This document shows positions 1 to 10,283 of a DNA stretch of 64,000 nucleotides, piece after piece. The stretch comes from Chrysophaeum taylorii (taxonomy: Eukaryota > Sar > Pelagophyceae > Pelagomonadales > Pelagomonadaceae), in NCBI GenBank assembly GCA_029834535.1, contig JAQMWT010000309.1, forward strand, positions 1 to 64,000, given 5' to 3'. Made by a program: the position numbers and the translations under genes. The notes under the pieces were generated by a model. That model was given only the letters and a program-made list of their open reading frames with translations, did no database searches and was not told the DNA's origin. The stretch's first letter is position 1; each line of letters begins with the position of its first letter.

Positions 1-331
1 TGTGGCGTAAGGAGAATTTAGGGGCTACCTGGCGTGCCTTCGAATCCTGGCTCGCCGATCGCGTCCGTGCCCTTGGTGGGATCACTGGACGAGGATGGCC
101 GTTCTCCCGCCACGCGACCACAAACAACTTCCGTGCCTGGTCCTCAACTTGAGGATCGGCTGTTGCTTTATGATCAAGGATAATCGAAAAACAGAAATCA
201 GGGTGACACATGTCACGGAAAAGGAAGATGATGTCATAGAAAACTGACACATCATCGGAACGGAGTAGGTGCCCCTGATAAGGGGGGCCCTAGAAGGGGG
301 TAAGCCTTAGGAGGCGGGAGTTGCCGCCACA
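1..331 (-). repeat. 3' LTR of the Ty3/gypsy element
   Basis: Direct-repeat partner of 9949-10283. It runs from TGTGGCGTAAGG to GCCGCCACA. On the minus strand a short purine-rich stretch (AGGGGAGTCC) lies just before it at about 332-341 and is a weak polypurine-tract candidate. The window opens exactly at the TG, so whether the repeat truly starts here was judged only by alignment with its partner. Confidence 0.88.
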
Positions 332-379
332 GGACTCCCCTGGTAAGAATTCGAGCTGCCCCAGCGAGGCTAGCGCGAG

Positions 380-1000
380 GAGCGCGGCTTCGCCTTACGA
401 GCATCTCGTGAATCTTCTGGTAAACGCGGGTGATGATCGGTTCAGGAACTCGACCACTGCGTAAAGTAAACTTGGGGACCAACACATCAATCTCGTGCGG
501 AGCGAAATCCGTGACACAAGGAGTTGTGTTGGAGGAAATTCGGGACTTGTCGGTGAAACTTCGACCTTCAACGTCCTTGAATTCGGGCTTGAGCTTGCGG
601 TGCGAAAGGTGAGAGGTCGGCTTGAAATAAGCGACATCGTTCGGACCCAAATCGGAATAGAAATGTAGAGCAACACGATCATTTTGGTAATCGTAAGGCT
701 CGTAAACTTCGGCAACATAAATCTTCTTGCGCCAATCAGAGCGCTTCCGGTCAGGAATTCGGAAAACAACAAACTTACCGTGCTGATAATCATCACGGAA
801 GGTTTCTTCGGGTTTGCGGATGGTTTGATCAACGATCGGAGGTACCATCACGGGCGTGATCTGACTGACATGAACACGTCGTTCTTCGGGCGGAGAGTCG
901 AGAGACTCAATCCTAGGTGACCGGGGAGAGGCGTTCCTTGATAATAAACGGCCCTCGCCATTCCGGTCGAAGTTTGTTCTGAAGGAAAGGGATGTAGAGC
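380..1000 (-). other. C-terminal extension after the integrase of the Ty3/gypsy element
   Basis: An open stretch after the integrase barrel contains HGKFVVFRIPDRKRSDWRKK and IYVAEVYEPYDYQNDRVALHFYSD, aromatic-rich beta-strand patterns reminiscent of small SH3-like or chromo/Tudor-type barrels. Gypsy elements often have a chromodomain here. I cannot assign this one and give only position and composition. Confidence 0.4.
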
Positions 1001-2080
1001 AAAACGTGCGATCCTTCCTTGTATTCAACATCAACATGATCAGCATTGTAAGCCAATCGCTGTTTCTTCAAAGCTTTATCACGAGCCTCGCGGACGATCT
1101 TTGTATAATATTTCAATCGTTCGCGAGTCTCGGCGACTGCATCAGAGCGAGTCTTCGGCAATAATCGTGTATCAAAATCCATGAGCGTGTAGTCAGTCGG
1201 CAGCATCGGCTGACGGTTCAGGCGCAGCATAAAGGGAGAAATCTGCGTGCCTGGAATAAACTTGCGGTTGTAGCAAAACGCAATATAATGAGCAAAGTCA
1301 GGCCAATCCGTGATGTTCCGGCCTTGAAGGCAAGCACGGAGGAAGGCCTTGATAAATCGGTTGACACGCTCAGCCGGGTTCGACTGGGCATGATAAGGAA
1401 TCGTAGTTTGGTATCGTGTGTTAAAGAGATGGCAAAACTCGCGCATCAACTTGTTCACGAACTCTTTACCGTTGTCGGTACGAATCATCTGGGGCAAGTA
1501 GCCCTTGAGGAGAATGTTAATGACAAAAGACTCGAGGACAGACTCAGCAGTCTTATCGTTCAAAACATCCAGAATCAAGAAATGCGAGAACGGATCAAAA
1601 ATACTAGAAGATACGTCTCGGGACCAGCGCTGGGCAAGGGTCCAAATAAATCCATGCAAAGAACAGCACCATCACCATCGTAGACGGGCTGCTGCAAGAG
1701 TCCAGCTCGTTTCGGCTCAGGCGTACGAGCTTTCTGGCAAACTAAGCATTCAGCAATGAAGACTCCAACTTCGTTCGACATGTGAGGCCACCAAAATCGT
1801 TCTTGGATAGCCTGGACGGTACTGTGACGTCCCATATGACCACCGTTAACCGGAGTGTGTATAGAGTCGAATAATGCGCTTGCGCAACGTAGCAGGTGCA
1901 ACAATCATCGGGTGCGAATCAGCAGAAATGCGGTAAAGAACATCTTTAACGACTTCGAATCGTTCGTTCGCTCGGGAACGTCGCGGCGTCTGACCTTGGG
2001 CCATTCGGTAGCGAATATCCTCGCAAGTAGCATCAGATTCTTGCTCACGTGCGATCTCAGCGAGCGTCATATTATCGGGT
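913..2080 (-). CDS. Integrase region of the Ty3/gypsy element
   Basis: An HHCC zinc-binding segment is visible (GGHMGRHSTVQAIQERFWWP...CLVCQK). The catalytic core follows, with IRTDNGKEFVN and PYHAQSNPAERVNRFIK, the usual D...N and P.h.q.n...E signatures. A GPFIIKERLSPVT-like stretch follows, as in the C-terminal beta-barrel of gypsy integrases. It lies downstream of RNase H, as in Ty3/gypsy. Confidence 0.8.
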
Positions 2081-2399
2081 ATCTTATCGATATAATCTTT
2101 GTAAGCGGCTGCGTCCTTGAAGATCTGTCATCACGCGCACGGTTCTTCCGACGTTGTCTCGTAGCGTGAGACGTAGCCAATTTCATCGGATCCTTTTCAG
2201 GGTCTTCGTCTCCGTCTTCCGGCAGTTCGGTCGTAATAAACGACATTATGAAGTGGCAGCCAGAGACGGGAACTCCTCGGTCATCAACAGGTCGGGAAGC
2301 TCTTGGAACACTAGATACGCGTGGTTCAAAGGTTCTCCAAACTCGTCAGTCTCGATGACATGATCTATCGGGTTGCGGGAGAGACAGTCAGGGATACTC

Positions 2400-3600
2400 A
2401 TTCCCGGTGACTTTCCCGCTTGTAACCAAGTTCAGGGTCAAAATTGGCGAGGCGCATCGCCCAACGAGCAAGCTGCCCAGACGAGTTCGCCTTACGTAAA
2501 AACGTCAAATTTCGGTGATCGGTCTCCAAAACAGTACGGTGCCCTTCGATGTAGGCTCGAAAGTGCTCTAGAGAAAGTATAACTGCCAGCAGCTCTAGCC
2601 GACGGGGCTCATAATTCCGCATCTCCTTCGGCACAGCTCGGCTCCAGTATTCAATTACTCGTTCTTCTCGAGTCACTCTTCCGGCATCGTCCTTGACTTC
2701 GACAATCTGGAAGAGATATGCTCCAAGTCCATCCTTGGAAGCATCGGATCGGATCTGAAAAGGCAGATCATAATCGGCGTGGTAGAATCAACTAAAGCTT
2801 CAATAATCGTATCCCAAGCTTTCTGACACTCGGGCGTCCACTCGAACTTTACACCTTCGAGGCATAATCGTCTCAACGGTTCCACAATCTTCGAGTAGCC
2901 CTTCACATATCGCCGGCAGTAATTACTCATGCCGATGAAAGAGCGTATCTGGGTCTTCGGGGAAGTATTCGGTAAAGTACCTGGAATCGGCATCTTCTGC
3001 AGTGCTTCCAGCGTCTTCGGATTCGGCTTCAAGCCTTCTGGGGTAGAAATGTGTCCCAGAAATTCTATATCATCCTTGAGAAGGTGGAACTTCGCGGTTC
3101 GACCGCTGTACCCTCTCTGTGCCAAATGACACATCACTTCGATCAAAACTTGTAAATGTCGATGAAGATCGTCGGATCCCATCATAATATCGTCAACAAA
3201 CGCAACCAAGTCTTGATACATCCATTTCGAAAGGTCGCTCGCCATTTGCTTGCAGAAAAGAGCTCCGGCCGTCTTCACACCTAGAGGTAATCGCAAGAAA
3301 CTATGAGCGCCAAGTGGGCTAACCATCATGACAGCGTCCTGCGCTGCCGGATCCAGACGAAGGTCGTGGTATCCCCATCTAATATCAATGCATGTCCGCC
3401 ATCGTCTCATCGCGAGAAAGGCTAAAGCATCATCTTGTCGAATGTTTGGCCAACTGTCATTGACCAATTGATCGTTGAGCTGACGTAAGTCAACTGCAGC
3501 ACGGAACGCGTTTGACGTTCCAATCTCAGCTCCTTTCTTCGGAAGCATCAACACAGGAAAGCCCCAAGGTGAGTTGGCCGGACGAATGACTCCATCCCGA
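2400..3600 (-). CDS. Reverse transcriptase and RNase H region of the Ty3/gypsy element
   Basis: The RT part shows SPWGFPVLMLPKK, AVDLRQLND, FLRLPLGVKTAGALF and FVDDIMMGS (the YxDD box in its VDD form), in family order, followed by the thumb/connection motif FIGMSNYCRRYVKGYSKI. RNase H follows near 2400-2680, with VIEYWSRAVPKEMRNYEPRRLELLA and TVLETDHRNLTFL, typical of gypsy RNase H. The region is a fossil in several frames. Family placement in Ty3/gypsy is secure from these motifs and from the RT-before-integrase order. Confidence 0.85.
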
Positions 3601-4379
3601 CCACTCACCACTCGCTGATCTGCTTGCGGAGACAATCGAGCTTCGCAGGCGTCAATCGGTAGGGCGTCATCTTAATCGGTCGCGGATTCGCGTCTTTGAA
3701 TCGTAGAGACACAGGAGGCGAGTCCACAGGTCTCATAATCGGGTCGAAAAAGGCCCAAGAATATTGCACACAGTGACGGAGCATCAGTTTCGCCTCGTCA
3801 TCTAAGTGCGGATTGTCAGGAATTCCCAGCTCCTGCACACCTTGTCAACTTCTTCCTTTGTAGGAATTTTAACTTTCATTGCTTCGTTGTCCTTGACATG
3901 CTCAGGAGTCTGCGGCAGTGGTGCACCCTCGGCATCGCGCGGCGCATCTTTCCATGGCACATCGAACTTTTTCTCGTATTTTAGTTTCACTTCCGGGTGG
4001 CTTTTGTTGATCCTCTCGCCTTTGACACGAACACTCGGCTCGCTCTTAATCTTCGGTTCCCGATCTCGCTCAGGATCTGGCGGAACGTCTAAATTTGGTT
4101 GTCGGGGGGCCAGCAGAAGAAGCATGAGACGTCCCCGGCTCATCTGTTGCAGGCGGAATCAACGGTACCTCTGGAGGTTTCCATTTGGTGCGATCTTGAA
4201 GATCATCAGTCGACACCCATCTTATGACACGTGTGCGCGTGTTTAACAGCGGAACTTGTACGTGACGAAGGGTGGTTTCATCAATTTGTAAATAATAATC
4301 AAACGGTCGGTCTGCAGGACTCAACGCTGACGGCAAAGCTTCGCCGCTCAGGTGAAATTCCTTGGTCACAGAGTTGTGC

Positions 4380-5210
4380 AGATCGAGCATTAATAAGGCT
4401 ATCGTGTCAGGTGGCACGACGGACGCCAAGTGTTTCAACGAGGTCGTCCTGGAGAAGCCGGCCCAATCAAAATCAGGGGGCATCGTCAGCAACTCCGAAG
4501 TCATTTCCAGATTCAGAGATCTGTAATCGGAACGGTGCGGTCCTACGCGAAGCGGGACACGCGTAACAGTATAAGCTGCGTCTGTCGCGGCTCGTGATGA
4601 TCCTAAATTGTTCATCTGAAGTAAATGTCGTTCGTCGGCGTAGCCAAGTGCGGCGGCGAACTTGTGCTGCATATTCTTGCAAGTCTTGGGAACTGCGCGC
4701 AAATGGAGCGGATGGCTGGAAACCAACAATCGCACGCGACAGCTCATCAAACTAGGAGTTATGTCGTAAAAATTGACGACGTAAACGTAAGGGTGCAAAC
4801 GTGCAACGTAAGAAATAATCGAAGCCTCCTGCTCTATCAACCACATGAAGAAACCAGCCATCTTGCATAATTTCATCGTCCAGTGGGTAGCGGTGACTCC
4901 CTTCCCAACATCTCGGAAGTCAAGTTGCACAGAGCGGAGTGTACGCAGGGTGGCGACGCGACACATCGACGACGACCATTCCGCGTAGGGTAAATAAGAT
5001 TCGATCAACCGTAAGGTTGTAACATAGCGACCACACAATGTGTGCTGCACCACAGGAATATTCGGAAAGTTCTTGTGGTGGATCTGGTTGGCGGTGTCCG
5101 ACGCATCGAGTGCTAGCACGACTCGAAACGACGTCCCACACGTTTCGTTGGCTCGTTGGAGACCTAAAGTACTGCCTCCGGCTCCACTGAACAGCATCAC
5201 CACCTTGCGA
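4380..5210 (-). CDS. C5-cytosine DNA methyltransferase-like domain inside the Ty3/gypsy element
   Basis: C5-cytosine methyltransferases transfer a methyl group from S-adenosylmethionine to cytosine in DNA. Here a segment opens with VVMLFSGAGGSTLGLQRAN, the FSGxGG motif I that binds the cofactor. About 20 residues on comes ALDASDTANQIHHKNFPN, matching motif II and the H..NFP stretch after it. Near the end, SLNLEMTSELLTMPPDF and ASVVPPDTI resemble the family's late motifs (E...l.gFPd and GNAVPP). The ordered motifs over about 275 residues make the family call firm by eye. It lies between protease and RT on the same strand, so it is a part of the element rather than a neighbouring host gene. Cytosine methyltransferases captured by eukaryotic retrotransposons have been reported, and this seems another case. 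Confidence 0.75.
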
Positions 5211-5899
5211 TAAGTGATTGGAAGCCATTGAACCTTTTCATATCGGCGGCGGATCTCCGCTTCGGTGATCTCGCGGCATTTCTTTTCATCTTCTTCTGAC
5301 CTTCGAGCGAAATCGTCGCTGCCTCCAGGTCGTTTGAGGGTGGACTTGTCCGCCATAGCGGTCGTAGCGTCCTTCTGCACCGTGCTCAGCAGCATCGGCA
5401 GGGAGATTCGTCGCATCGCGTCAAGTGACTAGCGACAGAAACGGTGAAAGAAAGGTTCCCCTTGTCGTATCCTTCTTCACATTCTTTCGTAAGTTCGTTG
5501 ATCGTAGAGACGTTCAACTCATCTTCGTACCTAACGATATCACCAATCGCAAGGGCTTCGCCTTGAGTGACGATCGTCGGCACTTCTTCCGTGGCAGTAA
5601 CCGCCACCCGAGCAGCGGACCGGTCGCGCTCTTCGCAAGAAGAACATTCCTTCGACAACTCCCAACTGCTCGTTCTCAGCAAACGTAGCGACGAAAACCT
5701 GTCCTTTTCCATAGGCTTCGACAAAATAACCGGTAGATTGTACGTTCGACCGGGCTCGATTTGAAGCGTGCGCGCAGCATAAGCGATTACTTCTCGCGCG
5801 TCTTCTCCCGGAGCTGGGGAGAATTTGGTCGTAGCATGTCCCCGCGTAGCCATGGCTACCTTACGTTCCGGCGGCGGGCTTCGGAGATCTTTAATCGTG

Positions 5900-6510
5900 C
5901 TCAAACGAGCATAAACTCGAGTCTTGACCAGGTCGAGACTCTGCCGAAAGGCATCGTGTCGATGATTGTAAATCGGTACGGTTATCGGATTTCGATCGTA
6001 AATAGACCGAAAGGTCACGATTGGTGCATCGACTCGTTCATCCTTAACTTTAATCTTCTTGCGCCCGTAGACGACTTGGGTTCGACAAAAACAGATCCGA
6101 TCATGGGGAAAATCCACGATGGCGCCTAAAATTCGTATATCGCGCCCTCCCAACAGGAACAGGCAATTCGTATCGGCTACAATAGCGACAATGGGGGCAG
6201 CGAAGTCGTCGGCGAAAGCGACCCGAAGGGCGATCCAACGATGGATCGTCGTCGTATTCAATCCTGATCCGTACAGCTTGCGCTTAATCGGAAGTTCGCC
6301 TTCATCGAAAATCAACTGATCTTTGGTCAACTTTTTGACCATTTCTCGGCAAATATAAGAAACATCGCCATTCCATCGACACCGATGGTCGTCGAGAATT
6401 TCGGACCGTCACGATTCCTGTAGATGTGACAGGCCATAAACGTTAGAGAACCCGTATCTAAACAACTGAGGGTAATCAAATCATCTTCGATCGTCTTGCC
6501 GTCTCGCGGC
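5900..6510 (-). other. Retropepsin-like protease region of the Ty3/gypsy element
   Basis: Two protease hallmarks lie in this stretch: an LDTGS-type active-site motif and, downstream, a LLGGRDIRILGAIVDFP-type segment matching the usual 'LLG-D-hydrophobic-DFP' end of gypsy proteases. Position between gag and the methyltransferase-like domain agrees with a protease. Confidence 0.6.
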
Positions 6511-9482
6511 GTCAACGAAGTGTGAGCACATCGGGCTCTGATTCGCTCATCTCCGGGGTTGGGCATCGATACCGCGGCTTGAGCTGTCGTATTATCTGTT
6601 GTTGGCGTCCTCGCCATAACGCTCGCGGCAGCCTCTTTATCTGGCGGCTTCCGCTCTTCCTCCAAGACAATCTCAGAGGGAATCAGTGTTGGTAGGGGAT
6701 CCTGGTCTTCGTGGTTCACGGAAGCAAAGGACCCCTCCCATAAATCATTCATTTCGTCTTTCCAGAATGCATCTGTAAATCCATTCGTCGCCTGCTGATC
6801 CTCATCAGCATCGGCGATCGGTTCCGTGTCAGCTGCGGCTTTGAGTCTGCAGCTGCGCGGTTGTTCTGGTGGCTTCTTTAGCAAGAAATTCCGAGCTTTC
6901 GTCCACCAATCCTGCAGGTTCCACGTCTGCTCGTCTTCGTCACACTTGAGAACGCTGCTAATCTTCTTCATAAATCTATCCTTTTCTTCCGGCGGCGTAT
7001 CCGTGTCTCGATCCGTAGTAATCGAAACCGTTTCGGGGGGGTCCGCAGGAAAAGATGGCGTCGTCCCCGACGTCAACTCTGTCGTAAAATCGTCGTCTGC
7101 AATACTCGCGCTTGTCATCGTCTCGTCAGTCGAATGCACGCACGAGCTAGCACTGCAGAAATTCATGTCTGGCTCACAGCCAGTTCGGTCGCCAGCGGTC
7201 GTCTCTGGAGGGTCCAAAGATAAGCCGATGGCATCGAGGGCTTCCTCATCAAAAATAAACGGTGGGTCGTCCATGGACGACTCGTCAAATAACGTTATCG
7301 CGGACACTGGTTCACAAAGTGTAGCTTCTTCATCTTCCGAATCTGAATCGCCTTCCCAGTATCGTGGAGCTTCAAGTTCCTCGCTCGAATCTTCGAGCTC
7401 ATCGCTCGACATCTGCTCATAAATCTGTGCCAAAGACCGACGATTGGTCAGCACGTCGTTGGGTGGCTCGTCCATCAGTGGGCGAGCAAGATCTTCGAAT
7501 GCGGCCGCGGCAAGGGCGTCGGCTGCGTCGTCGGTGCGGGTGTCCATGTTCGGGTACACCGTCACTCCTAATGGTAACTGTTGACCGCAAGGGGTCGTAA
7601 ATGTGAGCGTTGCGCTCAAAAAACTCGAATTATATTGGTGTCGGCCTCCGTCGTATTCGTCGTCGCGCGATCGGCGTCCTCTGTGCCGGCGCGAACTTCG
7701 ACTGGGGCTCTTGTTATCTTTGTCTCTCTCTGGCGTCAGTTCGGCAGGTCCTAGTACCTCTGGATCGTCCCTGTAGGCGACTGGTGCTCCCAAGTCTATC
7801 CGAACCGGCTCAATCGTCTCGTCTATCGAAACATCGACGCATTCGTTGTCTTTTTGCCAAAACTCCGACCAAACGTAAATTAAATCTCGGTTGGCCAATA
7901 AATCCGTGCCTCGGGGTCGGAATTGTACTTCTTTCCGCTCTGGCGGTTTCTTCCTCAGGAAACATTGAGCTCGTATCCTTATCGTCGGTACGCTCATCTT
8001 CCTATTATCCATGCTGATCGTCCCATCAAAATTCGGTTCCGGGCGGCAGCTATACTCATCCCTCATAGTATGTTCGGGATCTTTCTTTATCACGTAGCCA
8101 TCATCATATGCAGGCTGAAAATCTTTGAACTCTTCGTTCGTGAGTAATACGCCAGGGCTTTTACTGAGCTCCAAAGGCAGTTCATGCGTTATAAGATTCT
8201 TCATCTCTTCCGCTTTCGTATTCATTTTCTCGGCCGTTTCACTCGGCCTCTCATCCACTCCATCGCTTCGAATATCGGCAATCGCCTCGTCACTAAAAAT
8301 GTCGGCACACGAATTGTCTGCCATCGTCAAAGGGAATAAAACATCTGCAAAAACGTCTGCAGTCGGTTCGTACGAACCGACTGCAAAAACGTCTGCAGTC
8401 GGTTCGTCGGGGGGGGCTGCAAAAGAAGAAGGCGTCGTCCCCGACGTCATATCTGTCAAAAACTGGCCACCAAAGGGCACGTGACGTTCGATGGGTGTGT
8501 ACTCAGGTGCGCGCTTATCATTCGAGGTAATCCTCTGCGACGCATCGTCGATCGATCGTGGAGGCGACGTGCCATCCACTTGAATGTTCGGAGGTAAACT
8601 CATAGCATCGAGCGTAGCAGCGGCGGGTCCCTTACTTTGGGCGTCATCGGCTGCACGGGGCTCGTAAATCGGATTCACACATAACTCCGGCGCGTCGTCA
8701 AGACCGAGGGTTGTGTCAGCTGACGACAAATCATATCGTGCCACCAACGGTGACACCGGGTTAGAAGCGATTGTCGGCTTCGACCCGTAGTTTAACGACG
8801 TTTCGGTCAAATTCTTCGATTCTGTGGGGATTTTGGTTTGGGTGAGCTCCTTCGACTTGGATTGCTCTTGATCGTAGTTTAACGACGTTTCGGTCATCTC
8901 GGACGACTCGTCGTCGTCGTCGCGCGGCTTCCTAACTTTCGCTCGCGTTCGCGTGGGCGGCAGTACCTCCGAAGGTCGGAATTCTCCCTCGAGACTGTTC
9001 GCTCGCCTCGGGCGATTCGGCATACGCAATTCATCTCTTTCACGTGTCAACGCGCTTGCTTGATCTTGGAGGGCGTCTGCTCGAGCATTGGCCATACGCA
9101 GTTGCTCTCGCACTATTTTTATCTCCTTCCGGTGTAGCCGTTCTTTTCGTTCGTTCTCTTCCCCTATTTGTTTTAAAAGTCGTTCTTGCGCGCGTTCGTT
9201 CTCTTCGCGTAATGCCCGCAAGTGAGCCTCGTAGAACTCATTCATTTTCATTGCATCCGGGGGTTCAGCACGCGTTGACGGAGCTGTCGATCGTCCTCCC
9301 GCCGGTCTCTCCGTGGGCTTGCCGTCGTTGTAGTTTAGCTCTTCATCCTCGTCAACTTCTGTATCGTGCTCTTCTTCATCATCATCATTATCATCATCGT
9401 CATGCCGCTCGTTCGTCTCATCCTGACGGCTTGGCGGTTCTTCATATCGTAGCTGCTCGGCGGCAGCATCATCGTCTTCCAT
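6327..9482 (-). CDS. Gag-like ORF1 of the Ty3/gypsy element
   Basis: A 1051-residue open frame, the first after the primer-binding site. It opens with a very acidic segment (runs of D and E, residues about 25-55), followed by a charged helical segment (about 90-160, with repeated EENER/KERL/REQLRMANARADAL patterns) that reads as a coiled coil. The middle is long, acidic and low in complexity, with a short internal duplication (EPTADVFA twice). I see no CCHC zinc knuckle. Near its C-terminus is an LDTGS motif like the active site of retropepsins, so the protease region starts inside or beside this frame. Gag identity rests on position and composition; no capsid fold could be recognised by eye. 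Confidence 0.6.
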   Translation of the reverse strand: MEDDDAAAEQLRYEEPPSRQDETNERHDDDDNDDDEEEHDTEVDEDEELNYNDGKPTERPAGGRSTAPSTRAEPPDAMKMNEFYEAHLRALREENERAQERLLKQIGEENERKERLHRKEIKIVREQLRMANARADALQDQASALTRERDELRMPNRPRRANSLEGEFRPSEVLPPTRTRAKVRKPRDDDDESSEMTETSLNYDQEQSKSKELTQTKIPTESKNLTETSLNYGSKPTIASNPVSPLVARYDLSSADTTLGLDDAPELCVNPIYEPRAADDAQSKGPAAATLDAMSLPPNIQVDGTSPPRSIDDASQRITSNDKRAPEYTPIERHVPFGGQFLTDMTSGTTPSSFAAPPDEPTADVFAVGSYEPTADVFADVLFPLTMADNSCADIFSDEAIADIRSDGVDERPSETAEKMNTKAEEMKNLITHELPLELSKSPGVLLTNEEFKDFQPAYDDGYVIKKDPEHTMRDEYSCRPEPNFDGTISMDNRKMSVPTIRIRAQCFLRKKPPERKEVQFRPRGTDLLANRDLIYVWSEFWQKDNECVDVSIDETIEPVRIDLGAPVAYRDDPEVLGPAELTPERDKDNKSPSRSSRRHRGRRSRDDEYDGGRHQYNSSFLSATLTFTTPCGQQLPLGVTVYPNMDTRTDDAADALAAAAFEDLARPLMDEPPNDVLTNRRSLAQIYEQMSSDELEDSSEELEAPRYWEGDSDSEDEEATLCEPVSAITLFDESSMDDPPFIFDEEALDAIGLSLDPPETTAGDRTGCEPDMNFCSASSCVHSTDETMTSASIADDDFTTELTSGTTPSFPADPPETVSITTDRDTDTPPEEKDRFMKKISSVLKCDEDEQTWNLQDWWTKARNFLLKKPPEQPRSCRLKAAADTEPIADADEDQQATNGFTDAFWKDEMNDLWEGSFASVNHEDQDPLPTLIPSEIVLEEERKPPDKEAAASVMARTPTTDNTTAQAAVSMPNPGDERIRARCAHTSLTPRDGKTIEDDLITLSCLDTGSLTFMACHIYRNRDGPKFSTTIGVDGMAMFLIFAEKWSKS
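8359..8384. repeat. Perfect 26-bp palindrome inside the gag-like frame
   Basis: GCAGTCGGTTCGT and its reverse complement ACGAACCGACTGC abut exactly. The left half is repeated again just downstream (to about 8407), as part of a short direct duplication in the frame. Confidence 0.7.
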
Positions 9483-9928
9483 ATCGGCTCTGGCTCGTTC
9501 TAGTCGGCCGAGGTCAGAGCGGGTCCAAAATGGTTGAGTCGTCGTCGTTCTCGTGCTCCTTCGGCTCCGGAACTTCTAATCGTCCACGACACGCGTAATA
9601 TCGTCGTTGCGTGCGTCTTCCACCGACAAATCTATCCGTACGGTGGGCGGCAGAACTCGTCTCTGCCCGGCAAACAATGCCTTATCCGTGAGTTGCGATC
9701 TCACTCCGCTCGCCTGCGGCAGCGGTACCCGGGTTGCGCGTCGGTTAGCACCAAATCGCGCGTCGTCACTTCCGACGACAAACGTATCCGGCCGGGGAAC
9801 TTTTCCCACGGCAATGGTCCTTCTGGAATTCCTTGTCGGCGCGCTTGATCAGGGCGCGCACGGCTTGTCCGGACCGTGTAGAGAATGCAAGATGCACTAG
9901 TTCGCTGCGACCGATATAGTCGCTCGAA

Positions 9929-9946
9929 TCTCGTATTCCTCCACCA
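9929..9946 (-). other. Candidate primer-binding site of the Ty3/gypsy element
   Basis: On the minus strand two bases (GG) follow the 5' LTR, then TGGTGGAGGAATACGAG. A primer-binding site is expected to begin TGG, complementary to a tRNA CCA end, close to the LTR, and this one does. The complementary strand resembles a tRNA 3' end, with a TCGAATC loop-like stretch followed by an acceptor strand and CCA. I could not assign the tRNA. Confidence 0.5.
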
Positions 9947-9948
9947 CC

Positions 9949-10283
9949 TGTGGCGTAAGGGGAGTTTTAGGGGCTACCTGGCGTGCCTTCGAATCCTGGC
10001 TCGCCGATCGCGTCCGTGCCCTTGGTGGGATCACTGGACGAGGATGGCCGTTCTCCCGCCACGCGACCACAAACAACTTCCGTGCCTGGTCCCTCAACTT
10101 GAGGATCGGCTGTTTCTTTATGATCAAGGATAATCGAAAAACAGAAATCAGGGTGACACATGTCACGGAAAAGGAAGATGATGTCATAGAAAACTCTGAC
10201 ATCATCGGAACGGAGTAGGGTGCCCCTGATAAGGGGGGCCCTAGAAGAGGGGTAAGCCTTAGGGGGCGGGAGTTGCCGCCACA
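9949..10283 (-). repeat. 5' LTR of the Ty3/gypsy element
   Basis: Matches 1-331 over its whole length with few differences and has TG...CA ends. As the coding strand is minus, this right-hand copy is the 5' LTR and should hold the promoter. No clear TATA box was picked out. Confidence 0.88.

Larger units (their letters stand above)
1..10283 (-). mobile_element. Ty3/gypsy LTR retrotransposon carrying a C5 DNA methyltransferase-like domain
   Basis: Two direct repeats of about 333 bp bound it (1-331 and 9949-10283). Both begin TGTGGCG and end CGCCACA, so each has the usual TG...CA ends. Read on the minus strand the order is 5' LTR, primer-binding site, long gag-like frame, protease region, methyltransferase-like domain, RT, RNase H, integrase, extension, 3' LTR. 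RT before integrase is the Ty3/gypsy order. The two LTRs differ at roughly a dozen positions by eye (about 96% alike), suggesting a fairly recent insertion. The coding part looks broken: gag is one long open frame but pol is spread over several frames, with about half a dozen or more breaks. The right flank is a helicase fragment, so the element inserted into an older DNA transposon. The left flank, and so the target-site duplication, lies outside the window. Confidence 0.9.

Noticed and set aside
25-55. tRNA-like CCTTCGAATCC phrase
   Set aside because: It is in the LTR, recurs at the other LTR and has no cloverleaf around it.
4070-5416. A host methyltransferase gene interrupted by transposons
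   Set aside because: The domain is on the element's coding strand, between its protease and RT and inside matching LTRs, so it belongs to the element.
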